Source: Gymnopilus junonius (Eukaryota > Basidiomycota > Agaricomycetes > Agaricales > Galerinaceae). From it: DNA of 64,000 bases. The notes under the pieces were generated by a model. It was given only the letters and a program-made list of their open reading frames with translations. It had not been told where the DNA came from and made no database searches. Numbering within the stretch: the stretch's first letter is position 1; each line of letters opens with the position of its first letter. The stretch is taken from contig JADNYJ010000118.1 of NCBI GenBank assembly GCA_015501075.1, forward strand, positions 1 through 64,000. The letters are read 5' to 3'. Shown here one piece after another: positions 9,261 through 18,520 of this stretch. The position numbers were made by a program, and so were the translations under genes.

Positions 9261-9342
9261 ATGCGCATTCTACGCGAGGGTTAAACTCCCCAATTTGGTG
9301 AGTCCCGCTCCCCCTTCTCTTTTACCTGACGCCTTACTAACT

Positions 9343-11628
9343 ATGTCTTGGAATGATGCTCTCATACATACATATGAACACGTCGATTGATCTTATCGCC
9401 GCTGCCCAGTTCCGTAGTAATGTACATTGTTCGCCCGGCGTAGTAGTACCGCCCACCATAGCTTATCAGCTATCGGTGGGAATGAAATATATGTTTTTTT
9501 CGCGCCCCTCCTCCAAACTTATAATGTCCGCTTGGCATGAGTTTCAACGAAGATTAAGATGGAAAATCTACTTTTTGTTTAAGGAGGGACCTAATAGACC
9601 ATTTGACCCGGACTACGCGGTCGTTAATAAACTTAAACGACGACCGCCGATGTTACCGCTTTGGATGGAGCTCGGACTCAAGAAGGGCGAGCGATACGTA
9701 CGTAGTACGATCGCCAAGATCCCCGAAGAGATAGTGAAGGCGATGCGCTCGCATCCTCTTACGCCTAATACAAACGAGCTCTTGACGTTCCTATCCGAAC
9801 ATAACTACGTGTTAACGATGACGGATAAGAACCTTGGCATTGCGGTCTCTGAGAGGGAGTGGCTCAGGTCTAACGAGTTAGCATTACTACAAGACCAACG
9901 CAACTACGTAGAGTTAGAATACGAAGCGGCGTGTACGATAATGCAAACAAAATGTAATGAAATGAGTGAATTGAGTCACCTCGCTTGTTACACCTTGAAC
10001 TTAGTGCTTTAAATGTCGATAAATTCTTCGAGTCTAAAATCACAGGGGAAGGCGAAGACCATGTCTTCGCACAATTCTATGGAATCCCGAAAATCCACAA
10101 GAAACCTACCGGATTTCGCCCCATAGTCCCTTGTCACTCCGTATGTTTTAACCCGGCAGCTAAGTTTATTTCGAAAGAGCTCAAACCGCTTATTAAAGCG
10201 GCAGAGACGATTATTCATGGCACAAAAGACATGATGAGTCGTCTCAGCCAGATACGTATAGATCCCCGTCGCAAGTGGTTTCTTGTAACGGGGGACGTTG
10301 TCGCATACTATCCTAATATACCGTTGGAGTCGTGCATTAAAATCGTAACAGATATGTACGCGGAGTGGTTACTTCAACACTCGGATAGTGGTGAAAACGG
10401 ACTTCAAGAAGATACAAAACGTCTTGAAATCTTTAAACGTGCCATCGAGATTGGCAATACGCATCTAATCGCACAACATGGTGACCGATTCTTTGAACAA
10501 CTAAATGGCCTTGCAATGGGGGTGGCGGATTCGCCCGACCTTGCTAACTTGTATGGATACCATTTTGAAAAACGTTCGGGAATAATGAACCATCCCGATG
10601 TGGCTTTCTATGGAAGGTATATCGACGACTGCTTTGCGCTAGTGTACGCCGAATCAAGTACTCTAGCACTTAATATTATTAAAAGCAAAGTTGCATTCGA
10701 TAATTGTGTGATTGAATGGGTTGTTTCCGAGTCAGAATGTCAATTTCTCGACGCGTTCCTTTACAAAGAGCATGGTAAGCTCCAGTGGAGGCCGTTTGTC
10801 AAGGCCGGAAACAATAGAGAACGAATTCCATGGGTATCTCATCATCCATTAGATGTCAAAAGAGGCGTCTATATCGGAGAGTGCTCGCGGTTGGCCGTGC
10901 TATGTAGTAATAAAAACAACTACATCGGAGCAATTAGAGATCTTAACAGCCTCTATTTGTTGCGCGGTTATCCGTCACAACTCGTCGCTGCCTGGTGCAA
11001 GAAAAATGTCCAAGAACGTTGGGAAAAACGGTTTGCATCGCGAACCGATACAGAGCCCGACGAAGGCGTTCTTGTCTTGAAAACCAGGTTTAACGATGTA
11101 TGGAATTGGTTCTCAGCTACCGAACTTGGAACTACTATTACTGAGTATTGGACGGAGTGGTATACCCGCGCCGAAGAAGGGAAATATGTGAATAGTCCCG
11201 CCAACCCTTTTCCTCCGCCTGGAGAGACGTTTGCTGAGATCGAAGATGTTCGCCCCGAGCTTTATTGCGAGGTGGCGGATGGACGCGACTCGGTATTCGT
11301 TCCCGACTTGCGGAAGATAGGAATACTCGGTCGTCGATGGTTAGTGTCTCGCAAACGCAACACTAACATATACGACCTTTCGCACAACTGGAAGAAGGTA
11401 GTGTTCGAAAAGCTGGATGAAGAAGTCACCAAAGAAGGTGGGTTCCGACCTACGATTCAAGATGTCGGTGACATTATTGAACAGTCTGAACAGGTGCAAT
11501 TACCTGGTCTAAGCACCGCAGCTCAAAGTAGCCCCGGTGATGTTCAATTACACAGACGTCTTAGTTTATCTGACGATGAACAGGTACATCCAACATTCGG
11601 TAGACTCTCAAAACGTACAAATGAATAA
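9343..11628 (+). pseudogene. PLE reverse transcriptase, near-intact with 2 indels (copy 5)
   Basis: RT of a telomere-associated PLE. By comparison with copy 6, the likely start is ATG 9343 (MSWNDAL). One frame break is near 9366 and a one-base loss near 9984 (LALLHLEL interrupted). From 9985 a single 547-codon frame runs to TAA. Within it: FYGIPKIHKKPTGFRPIV at residues 31-48, motif A GDVVAYYPNIP (Asp104), motif B GLAMGVADSPDLANLY (175-190), motif C GRYIDDCFALVY with YIDD at 212-215, ESECQFLD after it, and a C-terminal domain ending SLSDDEQ...RTNE. No GIY-YIG motif follows. All catalytic residues expected for the RT core are present. The N-terminal region holds the PLE-like TDKNLGIAVSEREW block. 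Confidence 0.85.
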
Positions 11629-11820
11629 GAAAACCGTCGTTTACACGATGCGGTCCCTAACCGAACCCTAACGTACGAGTTTCTTATGTCGCATCAGTAT
11701 GCATTCACTGATGCGCCTTTAACTTATAGCTAAATTTACCTAAATAAGTAATCATGGCACATGATATTGCTGACACAGCCCTCGTCCAGACGAGTGATTA
11801 TTAATGGCACGTGATACGAG

Positions 11821-11837
11821 TCTAGACCCGGTCTAGA
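11821..11837 (+). other. Short palindromic hairpin, copy 5 3'UTR
   Basis: TCTAGACC and GGTCTAGA flank one C, just after CACGTGATACGAG. This is the lineage-B counterpart in position of the long 3'UTR hairpin of lineage A. It is repeated in copy 6 at about 16532-16548. Confidence 0.45.
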
Positions 11838-12251
11838 TCCCGAAGTCCGCAGTACGGACCGTCTTAGTACGGATTGCCCCGAACGAGGCCGAACTCATGC
11901 TTAGCGCTGGGTTGGAGTATGCTAAGTCGTATTGGAAGCTCGGCGCTATCACCAATATTGCGACCCTACACTCTACCGCTGATCCGGCTTAACTGCTCGG
12001 TCGGTGGCCGACCTGTCCTTAAATGGTAACGGTACGCGCAATCCCGAGCATTCTGTCCCGAAATGGCAAGTACGGAAATAGAATTCGGATCAAACTCAAA
12101 TAGGTAACACTTGCTATATCGGGATTTGAGCGGGAGAAATCTCGAATCTCCGATACACCGAGTTAAAGATGCAGATTAACGATGATCTAGATAAAATCTA
12201 GCACCCACGATGCCATCGCATAGCCCGACGATCTGGCTAGCAAGATCGGGA

Positions 12252-12290
12252 TTCCCCTGGGACACCCCAGGGACTCCCCAGGGAAACCCC
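12252..12290. repeat. CCCTGGG/CCCAGGG repeat block, G4-prone on minus strand
   Basis: Alternating CCCC, TGGG, CCCC, AGGG, CCCC, AGGG and CCCCC runs give several alternative hairpins, and five G-runs on the minus strand. Copy 6 repeats it at about 16963-17004. It ends in AAACCCCCTG, exactly where the minimal units 5b and 6b begin. Confidence 0.55.
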
Positions 12291-12399
12291 CTGTCTTGAC
12301 GATTGGCTATCGTTATCTGCCATATTTGTACGTTTCTGTTCACTCTATTATTGCTATCACATTATTGTAGAGTCGAACGGATTGAGAGAACAGTTTTAA

Positions 12400-12478
12400 G
12401 TACGTGAACAGCCACTGACGAGTCTATAAAGACGAAACAGCCCAGTGGGACATACCCCCCAACTGTTTGGCTTCGTAC
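12400..12478 (+). ncRNA. Hammerhead ribozyme, copy 5 (lineage B)
   Basis: Stem I GUACG-UGAACA-GCCA with UGGC-UU-CGUAC, core CUGACGA, stem II GUCU/AGAC, GAAA, stem III ACAG...CUGU. Predicted cleavage is after U12467 (GUU). None of the helix bases matches lineage A, but the architecture is identical. Confidence 0.9.
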
Positions 12479-12530
12479 GCCTAACACCCCTCAGTCTAAC
12501 CTGATCGCTCAAACGCCTTCGGCGTTTTCG

Positions 12531-12547
12531 CTCCACCTCCCTAACCC
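12531..12547 (+). repeat. Telomere-type junction copy 5/5b
   Basis: CTCCACCTCCCTAACCCCC followed by CTGTCTTGAC, the start of unit 5b. Confidence 0.75.
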
Positions 12548-12800
12548 CCTGTCTTGACGATTGGCTATCGTTATCTGCCATATTTGTACGTTTCTGTTCA
12601 CTCTATTATTGCTATCACATTATTGTAGAGTCGAACGGATTGAGAGTACAGTTTTAAGTACGTGAACAGCCACTGATGAGTCTATAAAGACGAAACAGCC
12701 CAGTGGGACATACCCCCCAACTGTTTGGCTTCGTACGCCTTACACCCCTCAGTCTAACCTGATCGCTCATGCCTTCGGCATTTCGCTCCACCTCCCTAAC
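12548..12800 (+). mobile_element. Minimal hammerhead unit 5b (lineage B, ~253 bp)
   Basis: Repeats only the last ~253 bases of a lineage-B element (12293-12547), with few substitutions. Its hammerhead core is CUGAUGA. The tail hairpin is ATGCC/GGCAT where copy 5 has AAACGCC/GGCGTTT, a compensated change, so it is not a simple copy of its neighbour. It has no coding capacity. Confidence 0.82.
12658..12736 (+). ncRNA. Hammerhead ribozyme, unit 5b
   Basis: As copy 5, but with CUGAUGA, the textbook core variant. Stem I GUACG..GCCA/UGGC..CGUAC, stem II GUCU/AGAC, GAAA, stem III ACAG/CUGU. Confidence 0.9.
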
Positions 12801-12801
12801 C
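12790..12801 (+). repeat. Telomere-type junction 5b/copy 6
   Basis: CACCTCCCTAACC, then ACCAACGCG... which leads within 30 bases into the ORF1 start of copy 6. Confidence 0.7.
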
Positions 12802-12828
12802 ACCAACGCGATCACTGTCACCCCCAAC

Positions 12829-13978
12829 ATGTCTTCAGCATCGTTCAACGCCTTCGCTCGCGCTCTGTCTCCGGGCATCGAAACGCTCGCCACCCTCACC
12901 ATCAACAACACCTGTCCGCCACTGGCGAAGATATGGATTCCGTGCGCTATCGCGAAGAATCCTAGCTAAGCTGCACACCACCGTATCGAACAGTCTCTCC
13001 TTGACGCCGTTGCTAACGCCGTCTTTGTTGATTACAGGGTCCCGACGCGCGACTGGTTGTTGCGTCTCTCCTCGTGGGTGGACAAACGGGAGTCGGTGCG
13101 TGTTGTTTACGACCGCATCGCTCCAGCCGTCGCCAACAGGGATTACCCCCAGCGCTTCATGTGAAGGCGCCGGAATTCCAGATGACTCAGGAATTCCGGG
13201 AGTCGGCACTGATAAGGCCCTTGAGGTCTTGTCAGAGCTTTCGAAAGGTACGCGATGACTACCAGGATTCGTTCGCGAATGCCGCCGTCGCTGCCAAGAA
13301 AGCGGAGCTCGACTATGGGTCGGTAAAACGGACATGGCCGCCCTCATTGCGGACTACGCCCTTGTCGTCGCAGTTGCTGGGACGATAAGAAGCGTATGTT
13401 CAGATTCCCACTCTGACTGTCGTCGATGGGAAACACAATGTCGGTCCCTATGTCACTTCGCCCCAGAAGATGCCGAACGCGACGTTCTCGTCGCTCCGGC
13501 GGTATTCTGGCTTCTCAGATCGAGATCATCGTCACGACACGCCACCGCGTGCTCGCGACTAAGATCGAGAAGAAGCGCGATCTTGCCGCTAAGGCGGACG
13601 TTGAGATGGTCGACGCTACCAAGCCGGGACCCGCCTTGCAATCTATCGTTGACAAGGCGATTCGACAACGTCTCAAGAACATTCGTCTCGACGAGAAGAA
13701 GAAGGTAAGTTCGCACACACCTTCCCTCCTCCACGACGCCACTAACGAGTTCTTATTCCTCCGAATATAGAAGTCGTCGGCGCCGGGTCCCTCGAAGACG
13801 CCAGCCGGTCCCTCGAAGAAGACTACGTCTTCTTCGAGCAACTCCAAGTCAGCTCGAGCAACCGAAGGCCGCGTCCACCGCCGCCAACAAAAAGCTCGGC
13901 GACAAGAAGAAGACTCCGGCTGCGAAACCCCCTCAACGTCAGGGCAACGATCGAAAGGCAAGGGCCGCGCGTACTAGA
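12829..13978 (+). pseudogene. PLE ORF1 with start region and intron (copy 6)
   Basis: The start ATG lies 28 bases after the junction (MSSASFNAFARALSPGIETL). Further blocks appear in alternating frames: VPTRDWLLRLSSWVDKRESV near 13040-13095, APEFQMTQEFRESAL near 13170-13210, ADYALVVAVAG near 13350-13380, MFRFPTLTVVDGKHNVGPYV near 13395-13450, then ADVEMVDATKPGPALQSIVD. A GTAAGT...ATATAG intron (about 13704-13770) and the basic K/S/P-rich tail follow, to TAG at 13976-13978. At least four small frame breaks. No known domain is recognised. It is an ORF1 (Gag-like position) of unknown function. Confidence 0.62.
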
Positions 13979-14056
13979 TGCGCACTCTACTCGAGGGAAA
14001 CTCCCCATATGTGGTAAGCCCCGTCCCCCTTCCTTTTACCTGACGCCGTACTGACT

Positions 14057-16336
14057 ATGTCTTGGAATGATGCTCTCACTTACATACATACGAACACGTC
14101 GATTGACCTTATCGCCGCTGCCCAGTTCCGTAGTAGTGTACATTGTTCGCCCGGGTAGTCGTACCGCCCACCATAGCAAATCAGCTATCGGTGGGCATGA
14201 AATATATGTTTTTTTCGCGCCCCTCCTCCAAACTTATAATGTCCGCTTGGCATGAGTTTCAACGAAGACTAAGATGGAAGATCTACTTTTTGTTTAAGGA
14301 GGGCCTAATAGACCATTTGACCCGGACTACGCGGTCGTTAATAAACTTAAACGACGACCGCCGATGTTACCGCTTTGGATGGAGCTCGGACTCAAGAAGG
14401 GCGAGCGATACGTACGTAGTACGATCGCCAAGATCCCCGAAGAGACGGTTAAGGCGATGCGCTCGCACCCTCTTACGCCTAATACCAACGAGCTCTTGAC
14501 GTTCCTATCCGAACACAACTACGTGTTGACGATGACGATAAGAACTTAGGCATAGCGGTCTCTGAGAGGGAGTGGCTCAGGTCTAACGAGTTAGCATTAC
14601 TACAAGATCAACGCAACTACGTAGAGTTAGAATACGAAGCGGCGTGTACGATAATGCAAACAAAATGTAATGAAATGAGTGAATTGAGTCACCTTGCTTT
14701 GTTACACCTTGAACTTAGTTCTTTAAACGTCGATAAATTCTTCGAGTCTAAAATTACTGGGGAAGGCGAAGACCATGTCTTCGCACAATTCTATGGAATC
14801 CCGAAAATCCACAAGAAACCTACCGGATTTCGTCCCATAGTCCCTTGTCACTCCGTTTGTTTTAACCCGGCGGCTAAGTTTATTTCGAAAGAGCTCAAAC
14901 CGCTAATTAAAGCGGCAGAGACGATTATACATGGCACAAAAGACATGTTGAGTCGTCTCAGCCAGATACGTATAGACGCCCGTCGCAAGTGGTTTCTTGT
15001 GACTGGCGACGTTGTCGCCTATTATCCGAACATACCGTTGGAGTCGTGCATTCAAATCGTAACAGATATGTACGCGGAGTGGTTACTTCAACACTCGGAT
15101 ACTGGTGAGAACGGTCTCCAAGAGGACGTAAAACGCCTCGAGATCTTTAAACGTGCCATCGAGATTGGCAATACGCATCTAATCGCACAACATGGTGATC
15201 GATTCTTTGAACAATTAAATGGCCTTGCAATGGGGGTGGCGGATTCGCCCGACCTAGCTAACTTGTACGGATACCATTTTGAAAAACGTTCGGGAATTAT
15301 GAACCATCCCAATGTGGCTTTCTACGGAAGGTATATCGATGATTGCTTTGCGCTAGTGTACGCTGAATCAAGTACTCAAGCCTTAACTTAATAAAGAGCA
15401 AAGTTTCATTCGATAACTGTGTGATTGAATGGGTTGTTTCCGAGTCAGAATGTCAATTTCTCGACGCATTCCTTTACAAAGAGCATGGTAAGCTCGAGTG
15501 GAGGCCGTTTGTCAAGGCCGGAAACAATAGAGAACGAATTCCATGGGTATCTCATCATCCGTTAGATGTCAAAAGAGGCGTCTATATCGGAGAGTGCTCG
15601 CGGTTAGCCGTGCTATGTAGTAATAAAAACAACTACATGGAGCAATTAGAGATCTTAACAGCCTCTATTTGTTGCGCGGTTATCCGTCACAACTCGTCGC
15701 CGCTGGTGCAAGAAAAATGTCCAAGAACGTTGGGAAAAACGGTTTGCATCGCGAACCGATACAGAGCCCGACGAAGGCGTTCTTGTCTTGAAAACCAGGT
15801 TTAACGACGTATGGAATTGGTTCTCGGCTACCGAACTTGGAACTACTATTACTGAGTATTGGACGGAGTGGTATACCCGCGCCGAAGAAGGGAAATATGT
15901 GAATAGTCCCGCCAACCCTTTTCCTCCGCCTGGAGAGACGTTTGCTGAGATCGAAGATGTTCGCCCCGAGCTTTATTGCGAGGTGGCGGATGGACGCGAC
16001 TCGGTATTCGTTCCCGACTTGCGGAAGATAGGAATACTCGGTCGTCGATGGTTAGTGTCTCGCAAACGCAACACTAACATATACGACCTTTCGCACAACT
16101 GGAAGAAGGTAGTGTTCGAAAAACTGGATGAGGAAGTCACCAATGAAGGTGGGTTCCGCCCTACGATTCAAGATGTCGGTGACATTATTGAACAGTCTGA
16201 ACAGGTGCAATTACCTGGTCTAAGCACCGCCGCTCAAAGTAGCCCCGGTGATGTTCAATTACACAGACGGCTTAGTTTATCTGACGATGAACAGGATCAT
16301 CCAGTATTCGGTAGACTCTCAAAACGCACAAATTGA
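14057..16336 (+). pseudogene. PLE reverse transcriptase, broken (copy 6)
   Basis: Reads MSWNDALTYIHTNTSIDLIA from ATG 14057 and keeps every RT block of copy 5: TDKNLGIAVSEREW (broken at 14540), FYGIPKIHKKPTGFRPIV, GDVVAYYPNIP, GLAMGVADSPDLANLY, GRYIDDCFALVY and the C-terminal domain ending LSKRTN at 16336. Single-base losses relative to copy 5 occur near 14154, 14304, 14540, 15388, 15645 and 15703. Nucleotide identity to copy 5 is high, so the breaks are young, or some are consensus errors. An inactive copy as written. Confidence 0.82.
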
Positions 16337-17113
16337 ATAAGAAAACCGTCGTTTACACGATGCGGTCCCTAACCGAACCCTAACGTACGCGCTTCTTATG
16401 TCGCATCAGTATGCATTCACTGATGCGCCTTTAACTTATAGCTAAATTTACCTAAATAAGTAATCATGGCACATGATATTGCTGACACAGCCCTCGTCCC
16501 AGACGAGTGATTATTAATGGCACGTGATACGAGTCTAGACCCGGTCTAGATCCCGAAGTCCGTAGTACGGTCCGTCTTAGTACGGATTGCCCCGAACGAG
16601 GCCGAACTCATGCTTAGCGCTGGGTTGGAGTATGCTAAGTCGTATTGGAAGCTCAGGCGTTATCACCAATATTGCGACCCTACACTCTACCGCTGATCCG
16701 GCTTAACTGCTGGTCGGTGGCCGACCTGTCCTTAAATGGTAACGGTACGCGCAATCCCGAGCATTCTGTCCCGAAATGGCAAGTACGGAAATAGAATTCG
16801 GATCAAACTCAAATAGGTAACACTTGCTATATCGGGAATTCGTCCGGGAGAAATCTCGTATCTCCGATACACCGAGTTAAAGATGCAGATTAACGATTAT
16901 CTAGATAAAATCTAGACCCACGATGCCATCGCACAGCCCGACGATCTGGCTGCAGAGATTGGGATTCCCCTGGGACGCCCCAGGGACTCCCCAGGGAAAC
17001 CCCCTGTCCTCAACGATTGGCCATCGTTATCTGCCATATTTGTACGTTTCTGTTCACTCTATTATTGCTATCACATTATTGTAGAGTCGAACGGATTGAG
17101 AGAACAGTTTTAA

Positions 17114-17192
17114 GTACGTGAACAGCCACTGACGAGTCTATAAAGACGAAACAGCCCAGTGGGACATACCCCCCAACTGTTTGGCTTCGTAC
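17114..17192 (+). ncRNA. Hammerhead ribozyme, copy 6
   Basis: Identical architecture to copy 5: GUACG..GCCA/UGGC..CGUAC, CUGACGA, GUCU/AGAC, GAAA, ACAG/CUGU. Confidence 0.9.
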
Positions 17193-17246
17193 GCCTAACA
17201 CCCCTCAGTCTAACCTGATCGCTCAAACGCCTTCGGCGTTTTCGCT

Positions 17247-17258
17247 CCACCTCCTAAC
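17247..17258 (+). repeat. Telomere-type junction copy 6/6b
   Basis: CACCTCCTAACCCC, one C shorter than at 12531, followed by CTGTCTTGAC, the same start as unit 5b. Confidence 0.7.
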
Positions 17259-17513
17259 CCCTGTCTTGACGATTGGCTATCGTTATCTGCCATATTTGTA
17301 CGTTTCTGTTCACTCTATTATTGCTATCACATTATTGTAGAGTCGAATGGATTGAGAGAACAGTTTTAAGTACGTGAACAGCCACTGACGAGTCTATAAA
17401 GACGAAACAGCCCAGTGGGACATACCCCCCAACTGTTTGGCTTCGTACGCCTTACAACCCTCAGTCTAACCTGATCGCTCAAACGCCTTCGGCGTTTTCG
17501 CTCCACCCCCTAA
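17259..17513 (+). mobile_element. Minimal hammerhead unit 6b (lineage B, ~255 bp)
   Basis: A second terminal-only unit with the same 5' breakpoint as 5b, directly behind a long lineage-B copy. It contains one hammerhead and the AAACGCC/GGCGTTT tail hairpin and ends CACCCCCTAAC. The next base belongs to a lineage-A copy. Confidence 0.82.
17370..17448 (+). ncRNA. Hammerhead ribozyme, unit 6b
   Basis: CUGACGA core with all three helices as in copy 5. Confidence 0.9.
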
Positions 17514-17693
17514 CTGTACGAACCATTTATTGTAATGATAAAATACCTGAGAATAGCTGATACAATTCATCTCTCAAGCTAAGCTAAATCTAGCCATAAA
17601 AAAATGAAAAGTCCTAAGTTCATTAGGCACGTGACATGTACTATTTATGGTTTGCTCACATGTTTCTTCTTAAAATAGAATTACTCGTGATCA

Positions 17694-17929
17694 GATTAGG
17701 TAATGGGCCTAGCCCCATTACCTAATCAGATTCAAGCTGCGCTTGAATTTCTCGGCCTACGCCGGACGGACTCAAGTGACGAGTCTACCCAGTGTAAGTC
17801 GATTGCTCATCGTACCCCGGTGCGCTCAGTCAGCCCTTCGGGCGCTGACTGAGCCCGCCTCGGTCTGAGTAATCGAATTTCTCAGCCGCTGATTAATTCC
17901 GGTCGGATTTCGTAAGTAAATTGCACCGG
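17694..17929 (+). other. Structured 3'UTR RNA block, copy 7
   Basis: The long hairpin reads GATTAGGTAATGGG/CCCATTACCTAATC where copies 0-2 have GCTTAGGTAACGGG/CCCGTTACCTAAGC, so two pairs are changed on both sides. The two-level helix and the last hairpin (CCGGT/ACCGG) follow. Confidence 0.72.
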
Positions 17930-17949
17930 ATATTGACTTAACAGTGAAA

Positions 17950-18025
17950 GCTGTAAGGATCTGAAGAGCCTATAAAAGGCGAAACTGGATGGAGGTTGTC
18001 CCCCAACTTCCCAGTTATCCACAGC
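17950..18025 (+). ncRNA. Hammerhead ribozyme, copy 7
   Basis: Stem I GCUGU-AA-GGAU/AUCC-ACAGC (one extra A in the internal loop), CUGAAGA, stem II GCCU/AGGC, GAAA, stem III CUGG/CCAG. Stem III is again a compensated variant of CAGG/CCUG. Confidence 0.87.
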
Positions 18026-18055
18026 GTCCCCCGGCCTTCAGTGCAGGACAACAAC

Positions 18056-18066
18056 AACCACCCTAA
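18056..18066 (+). repeat. Innermost junction: array to host chromosome
   Basis: ACCACCCTAA followed by unique DNA. Only one telomere unit remains. By the polarity argument this is the fossil chromosome end on which the array was built. Confidence 0.65.
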
Positions 18067-18520
18067 GTTTCGAATGATTTAAAGTGCTAGATATACATTT
18101 CAGAGGTCAAGGAATGCGATCATGTGATCAAATTAGTGGAACGCCTGGGCCAATCCCTTGTTGCCACGGAGCCCCGGAATGCCAGCGGAATAGGGTTAGG
18201 GATGAGAAATGTTCAAGGTGCCATCGTTTTCGAGACTGTACTGCACAGTGCGGGAGATAGACTGATTAAATGAGCGTGTGTGTAAAGGACTTACAGTGTA
18301 CAGTAAATGGATGTGAATGACCAAGTAAAAACTTTATGAGACAGCAGAGCGAAAGAGAGGAGAAACCGCAATGATGAAATAGGGAATAATATGACAACCG
18401 GGTAAATGAGAGATGAGAAACCTGACGCGAACGACATAGCGAACAAAAGAAACTGGAAACACAGAGAAAAAAGTCTACCGAGAACGAACCAACAAAATGA
18501 AAGAGAATAAAAAGACGGAA
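18067..18520. other. Host/array boundary spacer, no gene seen
   Basis: No supported ORF, RNA or repeat. It probably contains the 3' flank of the minus-strand CAP-Gly gene. Confidence 0.5.

Larger units (their letters stand above)
8669..12547 (+). mobile_element. PLE copy 5 (lineage B), nearly complete
   Basis: The most intact element of the window: the second half of ORF1 with its intron, the RT ORF (9343-11628), a 3'UTR (11629-12399), a hammerhead with CUGACGA core (12400-12478), a C-rich tail with a small hairpin, and CCTCCCTAACCCC. The 5' end is cut inside ORF1; copy 6 shows what is missing. A GC-rich block of CCCTGGG/CCCAGGG repeats lies at 12252-12290. Confidence 0.87.
12801..17258 (+). 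mobile_element. PLE copy 6 (lineage B), probably full length
   Basis: The only copy with the ORF1 start region (ATG 12829), so it may be close to full length (~4.46 kb). Contents: ORF1 with intron (12829-13978), RT (14057-16336), 3'UTR, hammerhead (17114-17192) and CACCTCCTAACCCC. It is very similar to copy 5 over the shared part but has more frame breaks. Confidence 0.85.
17514..18066 (+). mobile_element. PLE copy 7 (lineage A), innermost 553-bp fragment
   Basis: Begins in the lineage-A 3'UTR at the GTACGAACC block (compare 2040), carries the hairpin cascade and a hammerhead, and ends ACAACAACAACCACCCTAA at 18066. It is the last array copy; the following sequence has no PLE similarity. Confidence 0.82.

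Noticed and set aside
11250..11628. A GIY-YIG or other endonuclease domain at the C-terminus of the PLE RT
   Set aside because: No GIY/YIG pair or zinc-finger-like CCHH pattern is visible after the RT in any copy; the region is a conserved helical and basic segment with a Ser/Asp-rich tail.
1..18066. LTR retrotransposon or LINE identity for the array
   Set aside because: No LTRs, integrase, RNase H or apurinic endonuclease; the KIHK...RPIV and YIDD context, intron retention, hammerheads and telomere junctions point to PLEs.
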